Assembly (NCBI GenBank): GCA_034008185.1
Contig: CM067081.1
Coordinates: 24,240,806 to 24,304,805 of the forward strand
Source of the DNA: Gorsachius magnificus
Lineage: Eukaryota > Chordata > Aves > Pelecaniformes > Ardeidae
Length of the DNA stretch: 64,000 nucleotides
Reading direction: 5' to 3'
Shown here: positions 49,117 through 61,939 of the stretch, piece by piece
How positions within the stretch are numbered: position 1 is the first letter of the stretch
Layout: the number at the start of each line of letters is the position of its first letter
Program-made: the position numbers and the translations under genes
Notes under the pieces: model-generated
Told to the model about the DNA's origin: nothing
Seen by the model: only the letters and a program-made list of their open reading frames with translations
The model's database searches: none

Positions 49117-49983
49117 AATCAATTATTTTTTCCTATCTTTAACCAATTTTGTGGGACTCAATTTGATTTAACCCATGCTCCTAGAAGACTGAGATGCAGC
49201 TGGTTCAATGGTTATGAAGAATAAAGAAAAACTAATGATGGGCAGAGAAGAGTATATTGAAAGTTCTGTTTGTGCACGATGAGAAAACAGAGGCAGAAAA
49301 CTGAGTTTCCTGCTGCATAATGGAAGTTTCAAAATCAGTGTACAATATACCTAGAGTGGGAGGTATCACAATTTGATAACCAGAACAGGTCAGTGAGACC
49401 ATAGACAAAGCTGAAAGTAATCTTTCAGTTATAGCCTGGATGAAAACAAACATCAGCTCCAATTTGACCAGAAATTAAGTTCAGCAAGAAAAAAAAAAAA
49501 TGAACACAAAGAAAACATTAAAAAATACAGGGAAAAATGGACATTTCAAGGGAGCTGCTATTAACTGGAGGCAATTGAAACAATGATAATTGCAAGCAGC
49601 ACACGACCATGGGTATCATCTAGTTCCACATGTTAATTTTCAGGAGAGACAAGTGGGGATTTTTCAGTTTGGTGTGGGTTTTTTTTTTTTTTAATTGCAG
49701 TTTTAAAAAGCAATTTCTCATTTTAAGTTATTTAAACATAATAAACATGTACTGGGCTCTCTGCATTCCTGAGTTAATCTTTATTGCAGAACTCCAATTG
49801 CTCTTCCCCCTGCTCCCACTTTCTACCATGTGAGACAGGAACGGCAATTAAGGATCACTTCAAAGATAGTGTATATATTCATTTTTCACTTCTCACCAAA
49901 AAGACACAAGTGATAATCCAATTTAAAAATTCCTTGGAAAAGTCTTTAAATAAGGAAAAAAAAAACCCATTTTTTTTAAAAAA

Positions 49984-50001
49984 GGGGGGGGGGGGGGGGG
50001 G
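49984..50001. repeat. Poly-G tract, G18
   Basis: Eighteen G following an A/T-rich tract. Potential G-quadruplex; on the UBL3 coding strand it is poly-C. Confidence 0.95.
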
Positions 50002-51344
50002 AACCACCCCACTTCTTTGGCAATGAAAGGTCCACCCCTTAGTTCCTTATGAGAGCATAAGGATTCATGAAATGATACTTTTCCTTAGAAACAAATTAAT
50101 CTCCAACAGAAAGCCTGTTTTTAAAATGTGCTACGCCTCAGGCCTCAAAAAAGGGACAGTGACAACCAAGTACAAAAATAGCCTGATTTGGAGCAGAAGA
50201 GAAATAATGGAAGAGCAAGGAAACAGTCTTCTGAATCGAATTTTGTCTTCTATTCTATTTTCTCTTGCAATAACTGTTGCATTATATGGTTTTAATGCAG
50301 TTAAACTGCAGTTACTGTGCAGTACAAAAAACCACACCATGACTAAATAAAGGGTTATAGCTAATACAAATACTATTTGCCATTTAAACTAGCCACAGCT
50401 TGAAAAATTCTAAGAAAAAAAAGTCACTCCCTAAAGACAAGAGTGACATGGTCCCCTGAAAGTCCCTTCACGTGAGCTCTAAGCTATTTTTTAACTCATA
50501 CAATGTTCTTATTAAAATTTCCCTGAGTTTTTTTAGGACCTACATCCCAAAGGAAATGCCAGCAATAGGAGGTAAGTTTGCAGCTTCTCACCCTAGAGTC
50601 ATTTTGGGACTCTGCTGACAGGTCCTTCATCTCGTATGATTCTGTATCTTGCTCACCACTATAGTATCAAGTTTTTCAGGCCTTGAGAGACAAGTGTCAA
50701 AAACAAAATGGAAAAAGTCTTAAGTATCTTTTAAAACCCGAAATAAGCAAAGAGTTGTACCTTGACTTAGAGATGTATTTCCATTCACTTGGGTGGAAAT
50801 ACCATAAAATTAAATTTTTATTATTAGCTACTGATTTCTAGCTTCTCTGGGCTTACTGCGTACCATGGCAGTCAGCCAAAGTTTTGCCATTCCAGAGCAC
50901 TATCTAAATCACTGAGCTGTGATAATTAAAAGCAAGAGAAGGGGCGATATATATTTTTGTCTCTGATGCAAAAGGTAGTTCAAATTTTAACCAAAATGGA
51001 TGTTTCAATGACCATAGATCTTGCTTACTCCAGCGAAAGTAAGCAACTTGGAAATGAATGAGAACACAACCTTTTCTAATTGTTTTCCTCCTAAAATAGC
51101 CCAGAGAAAACACTGAATTATGTGACAAGAGATCAAGGATTGTGATGCTGATGCCAATTTATTAAGAATACAACTCTTCAAGAGCAAACAGCTTGACCTT
51201 GACCTATGCCTGTACTTCTCAGAACAGAATAATGAACACTCTTTGCGTTCCACTTCTTCCCTCCTCAATGAGTTGCCTTGAATGTTCAACAAAAAGTGTA
51301 AGACATGTTTGTAGAAAGCTTACATGTTTTTGTTCTATTTAAAC

Positions 51345-51445
51345 ATTATGGAACTAATTCATCCCCAAGCCAAGTCTGCTGAAGTCAACTGACTGAAGTT
51401 AATAGAGTGATAGCACAGTAAGATCTGATCCAGTTATTTATTGTG
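51345..51445. mobile_element. Possible ancient LINE-type 3' end
   Basis: The words 'aactaattcatcccc', 'tgctgaagtcaactgactgaagtta' and 'agatctgatcc' resemble the 'ttgacttcaatggga...gatcaggcc' segment common in old amniote CR1 tails. The match is short and diverged. Confidence 0.25.
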
Positions 51446-51590
51446 CTCTGCAATCACTGTTGAATCCTAAAAGGCACAGCTTATCCACTTGTGTTCTCCC
51501 AACCAGCTGGCAGTCTAATAGTTATTCTTATCCTGTTTCCATCATGAAGAGCACTAGCATGTCCAGACTGCCTACTCATGACTAAAACAG

Positions 51591-51821
51591 TTAAAGCTGC
51601 CCTTTCATTCTGACCTCCTCCTTCTCTGGTATTGTTAAGCCTTCTACAGAGTCAGAAACATACAATTTACCAGTTGTAAGCTTACAGCTTAGCTTCCTTG
51701 GATGATCCTGTTCCTGATGCAGTATCCCTGTAAGTCTACCACACAGTTTTGTGAAGTACTTGCCATCACCACTTCCAAAGTGGACTGCATCTGCCTGGCA
51801 AGGTACCTTAACCTTTTTCAT
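51591..51821 (-). other. Protein-like 76-codon open frame in UBL3 intron 1
   Basis: The frame runs from an ATG preceded by an in-frame TAG (part of TTTTAGTGGATG) to a TAA. Its composition is balanced (VKVPCQADAVHFGSGDGKYF, CGRLTGILHQEQ, KLTTGKLYVSDSVEGLTIPE) and unlike low-complexity noise. It has no domain I recognise and no CR1 or LTR motif. It is on the same strand as UBL3, and a pyrimidine-containing CTCTTTTAG precedes it as a possible splice acceptor. It could be a decayed retrocopy fragment, an unannotated exon or chance. Confidence 0.2.
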
Positions 51822-52712
51822 CCACTAAAAGAGTTTTCTTCAAAGAAAACTAGATTTTAGTGAGGAGAAAAACAAAAAAAAGAATTAATTTTAAAAAGCT
51901 TTTTAGAGAGCACACATTTAATATCTTTTTCTTCATGTGCCTTGTATGCCCGGAGTCTGCACAAAAAGCATCAAATTACATAAAAATGCTTCATTCCAGC
52001 CCTCCAGAAAAATCTACCTACGTACAAATACAAAAAGCACAAATTTAAGATCCAGCTGATATTCAGGCATCTTCTAAGCATAAGTATCTTCTTGGCCTAG
52101 GATGTCACTAAACCCTTAGCAGGAGGGGAGAATAGTGATGCCTTCTTAAAGGCATTTCAGTCTTTTAATCGGTAGCAATTATAAGCAACACCAGTCATGG
52201 CTTTCAGTTCTAAGTGCATCAACAATTACATTATAACAAGCCATCTGCTCTGTGTCAAAGTAGTGAGTAAGGTTGGCTTCTGTGAATCTGGGGCAACGTG
52301 TTCTAGCTTGCATCTTAATTGTGGTTTACAAAATACTATGTATGGACAACTACAAAGGTACGTTATTGAAAGCTCCCCAAAGTATTTATGATTCTTACCT
52401 TTAAACCAAAAAAGAATTAGTATTACTTCCCTGAACTAATTTGTTTGAATCTATATACATAGGCAACAGGAGACTAAACCATTTAATAGGCTTTTCTCCC
52501 GTACATTGTGACTTTTGTTAGAATAAAATCATTTTAGACTTAAGTCATATTCCAAATCCTAAACTCTCCTGTCTGCATGTTTTTAGCACGTGGTCAATGT
52601 ACCTAGCACATGCTACTCACCACCCCTCCACACGTCCAAGTTCTCCGAGACGTGGAGATGACCCCTTTTGGTTCTCGTGTCATCAGATTGTTAGCTTTTT
52701 AGCTTGTCTTGT

Positions 52713-52752
52713 TTTATATATATATGTAATATATATATACACACACACACAC
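52713..52752. repeat. (TA)n-(CA)n compound microsatellite
   Basis: TATATATATATGTAATATATATATAC followed by ACACACACACAC. Compound dinucleotide repeat, likely polymorphic. Confidence 0.95.
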
Positions 52753-53360
52753 TTCCAGGGTATGTAGCTCATTTACAGAACAGATGTTTTAGAACTAAGA
52801 GTGTTTTATTAATAATTCCACAAATGCTATAACAGGTTTTAAAGACCCTCTCACCCCCTCTTTTCATTAAGACAAAAGGCACAACAGTCTAGAGAGACAG
52901 CATCAATGACTGACCATGTTATGAAAATCTCACTGGTACCACTGGTTATGACTAGCTACAGTTAATGAAGAATTATTTCCCAGACAATTACTAAACTTCA
53001 GTAATTATCTCAATTGAAGCATTACTTTGATGTTACATGAAACAGCAAACACTCTCTCCCAAAAACAAACAAGCCAGAAGGTCTTCTTTCTTATTGGGAC
53101 TCAACACGTTCAACTCAGACTTGTGGACAGATGTCCATGTCAGCTAGGATGACCAATCGTCAACAAAAATAATTGATAAAAAAAAAAGAGAAAACACCTT
53201 TTCTTTACAGGAAAGAAAGATGCCATATCCTTGCGGTTGCTGTCACGACATGATAACAGTTAAAGCAACTATGCTTTTGGAGAGAAGAGTATAAGAATAG
53301 AATTTAACAAGCTCTCTGTCAGGAGACACATCTGTTAGTATGAAACTTTTTGGGGGGGAA

Positions 53361-53390
53361 ATATGTATGTATGTATGTATGCATATATCA
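53361..53390. repeat. (ATGT)n tetranucleotide microsatellite
   Basis: About five ATGT units followed by ATGCATATAT. Confidence 0.95.
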
Positions 53391-54365
53391 ATTGAATGAC
53401 AATTCTGTGCATACAACCTGATATTAACGGTAATATAGTTCAAAAGTTTCTAGTTATCAGCCAACTGATTTTCTAGCTAATTACTAAGTCACAACTACAG
53501 CACCATAATTGTAGATATAACTATTTCTTACACATACTCACAAGACAGTATAGAAAATACAGCTGCTCTATTGGAAGAGAATGAACGTCCACATAGTCAG
53601 AACTATTTCATTCTTCCCAATAGTTTGGGAGACAAATCATTATACAAAGCTGAAAGGAGGATCTGGTGTTTAGAAAGAAAAGTGCATTTGTCATACAAAA
53701 CAGCCATCAAGAAAACTATTGTCTTAAGCTACCCACGGCTTGGGCGACTATTCAGCTGAGAGTCAATCCGCATCAACCTGCGACTAGTGATACTGTCACT
53801 CAGTGGTGCCAGACACAACCATGGCATCATCTGCTTTTCATATTAACATTCTCATTCAGAAATTAGTTTTCAAAGAACATAATGAATTCTCATGTGCATA
53901 TAACTATTTCATTGATTATTTCAACAGGCAAGACTGTTTACTTATAATAAACAGCCTATCGAATTATACAAAATAAGTGTTGCATGAACACCGCATAGTG
54001 TTTACACTCCAAATCAAGGATCCGAGTAGCTGGCTAAGTGTACACTGTGCCAGATACTGTCTAGGATCTAAACATCACCACGTTACAGGAAAGTTCAACC
54101 TTGTTATCTTGGAAATAGATTTGTTAGTGTGTCAGCTAACTGACAGTTGAGCACCACCTGGGACAGTTCAGTTCTGATTTAGTCTACATAAGTGTAAGAG
54201 GTGCTCAGAAATTATTATTTTTGTTATTTAAGACTTTATTAAAAAGTTTTAAACCACTACAAAGCAACTAAACAAGGCAGCCCAGAGAAAAACAACAAAG
54301 GGAAACCAGTAGAAGCGGAATAAAATGACAGGCTACAAAACCTTGTAAAACCTGAAAACTCTCCC

Positions 54366-54525
54366 TGGAAAAAAACAACCAATCGAACAAACAATAAACC
54401 AAACAAAAAAAACCAAAGCAAAACAATAACAGAAAAAAACCCCAAAACACAACAAACCAACAAACCCAACCCAGAACAACATCAACAAGGGAGACAGAAC
54501 AGCAGCAAAAGGAAGAAAATCAAGT
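54366..54525. repeat. A/C-rich, T-poor low-complexity tract
   Basis: About 160 bp made almost only of A and C with some G and very few T on the plus strand (AACAAACAATAAACCAAAC, CCCCAAAACACAACAAACC). On the UBL3 pre-mRNA strand it is a long T/G-rich run. The open frames across it on the minus strand are low-complexity Phe/Leu/Val artefacts. Confidence 0.85.
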
Positions 54526-55248
54526 ACAATGGTGATTACCATGGCATGGAATGAGACTGATAGCCGTCAGCCACGATCTTTGTAAAGCTACATGAAGTCT
54601 ATGAGGCTCTAACTCATTAAAAGTAACAGGCCATAAATATTCATGGCCAAGCAGTTAAAAATAAGAATCATCTGGGCCTCTTAAGTTACAAACTTTTCAC
54701 AAAAATATCAGTTAAATATACCTAACAAGCTATGCCCCAAATAAAAGCTTGCCCAAAGTACCTCTGAGCCAAAGGCTTTGAAACTTTTAATCAAGTATCA
54801 AAGATTATACTCTATCCTGGCAAAACCTAGTTTAATATTTTAAAAACTACAGCACAGAGAACCGTAACAGACAATAAGCAAACTTCTCTCTTCAAAACCC
54901 ATGGTACTTTGGACCTTTCCAATACATGCTTCAAAGGTAGGATTAAAAAGTTTAATTAGCTTTTCATGCAAGTACTGAACCAGCTGATCATATTCACCTT
55001 CCTCCCCAAGTACGTCAGTAAAATCATCAGGGTACCATTTGCTCTCTGAAGAGGAGACTATTATTGTGATTACCTACTAACAGCCAAATCTCAAAAGCCT
55101 CAGCATCGTGTTCTTAAAACAATGAGGGAAAGATCGCATCTATGCTTGTATGTTAAGCACCCTCACAGTCTTGCACACATCCAAACTCTGGAAGAATCCA
55201 TTCTCCATAATCCATTTCCTTTAGATGTGAAGAAGATGGACTTCATTC

Positions 55249-56281
55249 TGTGGTGGGTTGACCCTGGCTGGGCACCGGGTGCCCACCAAAGCTGCTCTGT
55301 CACTCCCCTCCTCAACTGGACAGGGGAGAGAAAATGTAATGAAAAGCTCATGGGTCAAGATAAGGACAGGGAGATTACAGTCATGGGCAAAATGGACTCG
55401 ACTTGGGGAAAGTAGCTTAATTTATTACCAGTCAGAGTAGGGTAATGAGAAATAAAAACTAAATCATAAAACACCTTCCCCCTCACCCCTCCCTTCTTCC
55501 CAGGCTCAACTTCAACCCCTATTTTCTCTGCCTCCTCCCCCTCAGTGGCACAGGGGGACGGGGAATGGGGATCGGGGTCAGTTCATCCCACGCTGTCTCT
55601 GCCGCTCCTTCCTCCTCAGGGGAGGACTCCTCACACTCTGCCCCTGCTCCAGCCTGGGGTCCCTCCCACGGCAGACAGTCCTCCACAACTTCTCCAATGA
55701 GCCTTCCATGGGCTGCAGTTCTTCACCAAGAGTCACCTTCAGGAACAGCTGCTCCAGTGGGTCCCCCACAGGGTACAGTCCTGCCAGCAAACCTGCTCCA
55801 GCCTGGGCTCCTCCCTCCATGGGGCCACAGGTCCTGCCTGTGACCCCTGCGGGCTTCCCACGGGGTCACAGCCTCTTTCAGGCCGGGTGGGGATCTGCTC
55901 CCCTGTGGGCCTCCCTGGGCGGGGGGCCCCACCATGGGCTGCACCAGGGGCTGCAGGGGAATCTCTGCTCTGGCACCTGGGCACCTCCTCTCCCCCTTCT
56001 ACACTGACCTGGGTGTCTGCAGAGTTGCCTCTCACATACCTCACTCCTCTCTCCAGCTGCAGTTGCACAGGGTTCTTTTCCCTCCCTCCTTGAATACGTT
56101 ACCCCAGAGTCGCTAACACCATTGCTGATGGGCTTGGCCTTGGCCAGCGATGGGTCCGTCTTGGAGCCAACTGGCATTCGCTCTGTTGGACGTGGGGGAA
56201 GCTTCTGGCAGCTTCTCAAAGAAGCCACCCCTGTAGCCCCCCACCCCTGTTACCAAAACCTTGCCACGCAAACCCAATACA
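55249..56281 (-). mobile_element. Solo LTR of an avian endogenous retrovirus (copy 2), sense in UBL3 intron 1
   Basis: Same family as the LTR at 13295. It begins TGTGGTGGGTTGACCC, ends AACCCAATACA, and is about 1.03 kb. Read on the minus strand it carries AATAAA at the matching position (plus 55421-55426), so it lies in the same direction as UBL3. The GC-rich middle has the same imperfect internal repeats around CCATGGGCTGCAG, CTGCTCCAG and GGGGTCACAG. The flanks (cattc and atcta) show no perfect target duplication. No internal viral genes adjoin it. Long minus-strand open frames inside it (for example 55878-56228) are consequences of its GC-rich repeats, not viral genes. Copy 2 keeps about 45 bp near 56150-56200 that copy 1 lacks. 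Confidence 0.9.
55421..55426 (-). promoter_or_regulatory. LTR polyadenylation signal AATAAA, sense to UBL3
   Basis: The plus strand TTTATT reads AATAAA in the direction of UBL3 transcription. It is in the same place as in the other LTR copy. It could cause premature cleavage of the UBL3 primary transcript, though nothing in the sequence shows that it does. Confidence 0.65.
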
Positions 56282-59200
56282 ATCTATAATAAACTAAAAT
56301 CCTTACATTAAGAAATGTAGTATTACTTACATTACGAACAGTTATATACACTATATTGGGATATATAACAGGTTAACATAATAGAACAATCTTCAACACA
56401 CTAAATATCAAAACAAGAATGAGCCTCCATAAAGATATTTTATAAAATCAGTGCAAGAAAAGGGCAAACAATCTGAAACTTCAAAACAGAGATCAAACAC
56501 AAGTACATGTAAGAAAATAGATTAAGTAGTGGAAAAAGTGGCTAGTGTTGTTAAAAAACACTGGTGTTCTAAGTATCATCTGGAATGCATATATTTAGTC
56601 AATCTGGTTGCATTATAATGAAAAATAACTCACTTTCAATGCCACTATGAAAAATTAAGAAAAATTACTTGTAGAATTCAGTTTTATTAATAGTGTGAGT
56701 CTACATACAATATTAATAATTTCCTCTTTCACAAAGATAAAAGAAAACCAAGACATTGTTTTAATCTTACATTCTAGAATGCTTGCCAGCTCACAAGTTT
56801 AAAGTTCTCAAACTTCTGAGATACTTCCTTTGCAACTCAAATATTATTGGCATTTTGCAAATGACACTTCCACCTTTCCCCCTTAAAGCCTCTGCTAAAT
56901 AAACAAGAGTAAAGTCCATATACCAGCAAACACTTCCATAATTATTAATTACAGCATCACTTCTCAGTCTAACAACTACCTCTGGAGAATACAAACTTGC
57001 AGACGGATCTCCGCACAGTGTACTTCAGTGCACAGCAGAAGTGCCCTATGTAATCGGTTATTACATTACCATGTAAGAATCTCAAAATCAACCCAACTAA
57101 ATCTACCCCAATTTCAGAAGTTTTCAAAATTTTCAATTTTGCTACATCTAACTTTTAATGCAGAATTTAAAACTAAGGTAAAACAAGATACAAAGAGCAC
57201 CCTGTAATTTTGCAATGTAGGTGTGAAGTTATAAAGCAACAAAACTGGGTGGGGGAGAAGATAAAAAGTTGTTTAGAACTTCTCTTGCTTCTTGTGAGTA
57301 AAGCAAAGGAATAAAAAATACCATCAAAGATCCATCCAAGCTTCTAACACAGCTAGAGTCTTATTTTGACACAAACCTATTCTGGATATCTCAGAGAAAG
57401 GAGTAAAATCTCTATGGGGAGTCTCAGTTCCACAGTGCCATATCTGAAGGATGTTTTCCTGCCTTCAATGACTGTTTTTGGCTCTTGAAAATCAACAGCT
57501 CTATTTGACATAAGGCATGACAATCATTTTCACAATGATTCTTATTAAATCACATCTTTTGCCTCATTAAAACAAACTAGTAAATACTACTGAATGCTTA
57601 CCTCACACAACATCTATGCTCTTTAAATCTTACAATTAATCTGCCTCACTGTCCAAAGACAATTTATATAAACTCCTACAGCACTTCCCCATCCTTTTTC
57701 TTACCTCAAACGAAGGATTAAGCATATTTTTCATGTCCAAAAATGTAGTAATTCAGCATGTGGCCCACTCAAGTTTGGTCTATTTTGAAAGCTTGTATTT
57801 AATCAAGAAGTGTCCTTTTACCCCCAAACCAGCATTTTTACCCTTGCATATACCTGAATTTCATGTTTCTCCTTGAATTTAATGGCTATTAACAATTCAT
57901 AGCTACTCAGAACACGTTATTTTCTAAGTTAATGTTTAATAATAAACATAATTCAGAATGTGATATTTCCACATTTAAAGTTGAAGTCAAATACAACTGC
58001 ACTAAGTCTAAGTTGCACAGGGAGGTTTGAAAGAACAGAACTTTGATCTTTCTTTAAATACTGATGACCATTACCACAAAACACATGCACATGCACACAG
58101 AGAAAACACATTTCTTCAGAACTCTGCAAATTGCAACACAAACCCAAATGTTCCTTGCCTACTAATTATTTCTTTTGTGGTTTGGTAACAGCACTTGCAC
58201 AGAGGGATGGTACTTGTGGTAAGCTAAATGAGTAGAGGGACATAAATCAAAAGAGTATTTCACCCTACTTCTCTGCTTCACAAGCTACATTCACAGACAC
58301 TCCTCAGTTAGACTTCCAAACTTTCCAAAGGAAAATACAAATGTAATTAATACTCCCTATTATATTGTTTGTTTCATTAAGCAAGGAAGTATAACTGACA
58401 TTGCAAACCACAAGAGACAAAGTCATAGCGATTCTTAACTTATTACCCCCCCCAATCAACTAAGCTGTCCTCTGAATGGACGCAGAGTGTCCAACTAAGA
58501 CTGATTCAATAGAAGAAGATTACACGAGAGGCCTCTGCATCATTTCTATGTGCTTAGGGGGGACCTGGAAGTTTGACCAGCAGCTCCCCAGGCTGCTGCT
58601 TCTGCTGCCTCGTAACAACTGGCTGAAGCCAAACAGATTCTCCTGAAGAGTTGTTACTGCTTCGTAGAAAAGCATTAAAAAGAAAATCAAAGAGAAATAC
58701 TAATGATGACAAGCCACTAAATGGACCCCCTTCCATCCACTTCTGTCTCTCCAAAGCCACACACATACTGTCACATTATTTTTCTCCTGCACAGAAACTG
58801 GTGCAGACAGAAACCTACAAAATACATATAGGGAAAAAGAAAATATCTTATAAGCAAAACATCAAGATTAACAGTTGGAAGGATACGCTCATGACAACAG
58901 GCCAAAGGCGTAAGCCTCAGCCTATGAAAGCCTTCCATTTCCATTTTGAAAACTGAGCTGTATCTGTGCACACTTTGAATCGTTTTAGTTACACATATTG
59001 TCCCTGGAAACAGGTGTGAAAGTGTTATTCTTAAGTACATGCTCTTAGTTTGAACTTAAGAAAAAAAAAAACCGACCGTTTTTCACCAGTGTCTTCCACA
59101 GGCAGTGGTTCACTGCACAGAAAATAAAACTACTGAACCATCAGCTTCCAAAATTAACAGATTTTCCCTTAACAGATGTTAAGCACTAACCAAACCAGAA

Positions 59201-61939
59201 CCGTAATAAGCACTCTATGTTCAGGCACAGCCAAAGACCTTACAGCTTCTGACCAAGACTGCTCAGTAAGGAGAAAAATTGAAAGGTCCAGCAGTAAGGC
59301 TTGAGTGATGTATTGTATGTTCAGCATTACCTGATTATCTGTACATCACTACCTTCTAACTCAAGAGAAAGAAAGTAATCTATTTGCAGTTCTCTTGGAA
59401 CCCGTATCAGTACACACTATTTACTCCTTCCTGAAAGAGTTACATCTTAAAGGGAAATTTCACAACAAGTCATCCTTTGCAGATGTCATTTTAGCTGATA
59501 ACTTTCTGGTAATTAATTCATTGGCCATCATGATTGTCTGTAGATAAGGTTATTTCCTACTTCAATTCATAATGAATTAAGTGCAGCTACGTAAAGAAGT
59601 AAATACAACTGAAGAAACCAACACCAGCCACAGTAATACAGGTAAGTATACAAGGCTGAGGAAACCTTCATGGGAGCATTACGTATCACATTCAGCTTCC
59701 CCTATGCAATTAACTTTACTTTTTCTAGGTGGCTAAATTCTTGCTCCTTGGGAAAAAAAACCAGCACAAATCACTAGAAAACACATATTACATCACCCTT
59801 CCTGTTTGACTGTGACTTGTCAGGATGCCAAAACCCAATTTATTTTCAGAAGGTGAACAAGAACTGCAATAAAACACTCCGATGACTCTGTTTAATCCCT
59901 AGTCTCCTCTGAACTGTTGTGATCCCATGTGCTCTCCTTGCCTTTTACAACACTTCTTCTTACCTATTTTCCTAACTTTTCCCCCTTTCAGCAGTGTTTT
60001 TTACTAACCAGCACCCAGTCCAAGGTGACTCATTTGTGTTCACACATTTATCTGACATTATACGTCAGACTGCATTCCCTCAGTAGTCTCCTACGTATCT
60101 GACAATTCATCTGCAGGTAGCTCAGTCTCAGCATAATCCAAAGTATGCTTACATATATTCAAACTCTTGTCCTTCTTGTACCTACTACTATTGTCCCGTT
60201 TTTCTCACTGCTGTGAGTAGCTGCTGACCAGGACTTTCCTCAGTCAGGCATACCTTATAATTTTCAGATTGCTTTGAATTCAACTTCCCCCCTCCCTTAT
60301 AAACACAGATAGACACTCTCTACTTTTTCCTTACTTATCTGTATCTCAGTATTGCCTAGAAATCAGTCTAACACACTTAACTGTGACCAGAATAAAGAAA
60401 CTATCCCTTACAACTCAAGGCTGTAAAGGAAATACAAAAACCCTACAGACAAACAACAAAGACAGCACTGCTGCCTATTATTATGGTCAGCAGTCTTAGA
60501 ACATCACCTACGCATTGTCAAAATTCTTGCAGAAATTCACACAAGAAATTCAGGATGAAAAAATTGGAAAATGTTGATTTTGCAGTATACATACACAATA
60601 TTCTTTCTCAACAGAATGGGCAGCATGGGATAAAGGTCAAGATGTACTCGCTGCATGTGCAGGAGCAGTTGCCATTGAGAGCCAAACAACCCAGCAGAAA
60701 ACAGAAGTGCATGATACAAAGATAAGCAACCTATTTTTCATGAACTAGGGAAGAAAGACGTAGTGAACGGATGTATTAAGAATGCAAACATTACATTTAT
60801 ATCTTTGCAGATCATTCTGGAAGCATATAAAAGGGGTCAGAGAAAAGAATGCTGCAGTAACTGGAAAAAAAAAAAGAGAGAGACAGATATGAGATGAGGA
60901 GAACCTGGAGAGTTCTAGCTGTAGGGACAAGTGAAGAGAACATAAATTACTTAAGAGTTGCTATGAAACAAGAATCTGAAAGATTTAGATAAAGATCTCA
61001 TTAAGGCCTTTCGATCACACCCATTCACAAATGGCACTCAGATCACAGGCCCTGGTGATGATCAGAAAGCTGATACTGCCCACATAACCAGAGGAGAGGT
61101 AAAGCTTTAGGCCCAGTTCTGCTTGAGCTAATAAGCTGTGTCAGAGGGACTGACAGATTTTAGCTGGACCAGCAGATAAGACTGGACTGGAGGTTTTCAT
61201 ACAAACGTGGCAGCAGACGTTTCCGTCTGTGAACAAGGAAATGCCTGGTAAAGTTGTAGCAGGAAGAGACGGAGCAGAGATGGGCGCACAAATGCGACAG
61301 CATCCCTGTCAAGGTATGTTTCCAGAAATAAAATATGGGAAACCATCTGGATATACAAGAAGGAGGTCTTCCAGACTCGACTTTAATGTAAATCAATTAA
61401 CTATAACCCTCTCTTCCATTTCTGTATTTGTGTTGTTTATGTCACTTGTTTTCTACTTGAAAAATTATAAATAGAGTGTAGTTTTGAATTTTATCTTAAC
61501 CTAGATTTAATTAAAAATTATTTCAATGTAATTGATTAACAACAAAGCAGTCACTCAACCTAACAGTTTGGCCAATTTATGAAGCATCTTTATTTCCAAG
61601 CATATCTTCCTGGCTATCCAATAAAGATAAAATATAGACCCTCAGAAGTGACGCAGGGTGGTTTGGTTCACCAGGGATCAGGAAAAGAAGGAAGCTCTAA
61701 CTGTTATGACCAGAAGACTTCTCTAGCAAGCAACAAGATAGAGGAAAGTAAACCTGCACAGTAACGATGTGCAGAAAGTTTATGAATGAGCCAAAAAAAG
61801 TTTCATACAGATGAATGCAAGAGAAAAAAAAAACATAATGCCATTAGTTATTCTTACAGTATTTTTCCCCCCCCTTAATTCAAAACCTCTCCTGTTCCCA
61901 TTTATGACCACTGTGGTTCATTCTCCCACCTTTTTACTT

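Noticed and set aside
54257..54542. Overlapping Phe/Leu/Val-rich minus-strand frames resembling membrane segments
   Set aside because: They are translations of the A/C-rich low-complexity tract in several frames at once.
55878..56228. 116-codon and other long frames inside the second LTR
   Set aside because: They lie wholly within GC-rich repetitive LTR sequence. Such frames are by-products of composition, and no viral protein motif is present.
58540..58660. Possible cryptic exon in intron 1 (GC-richer island with a 70-codon minus-strand frame)
   Set aside because: No convincing acceptor-donor pair flanks it and no family is recognised.
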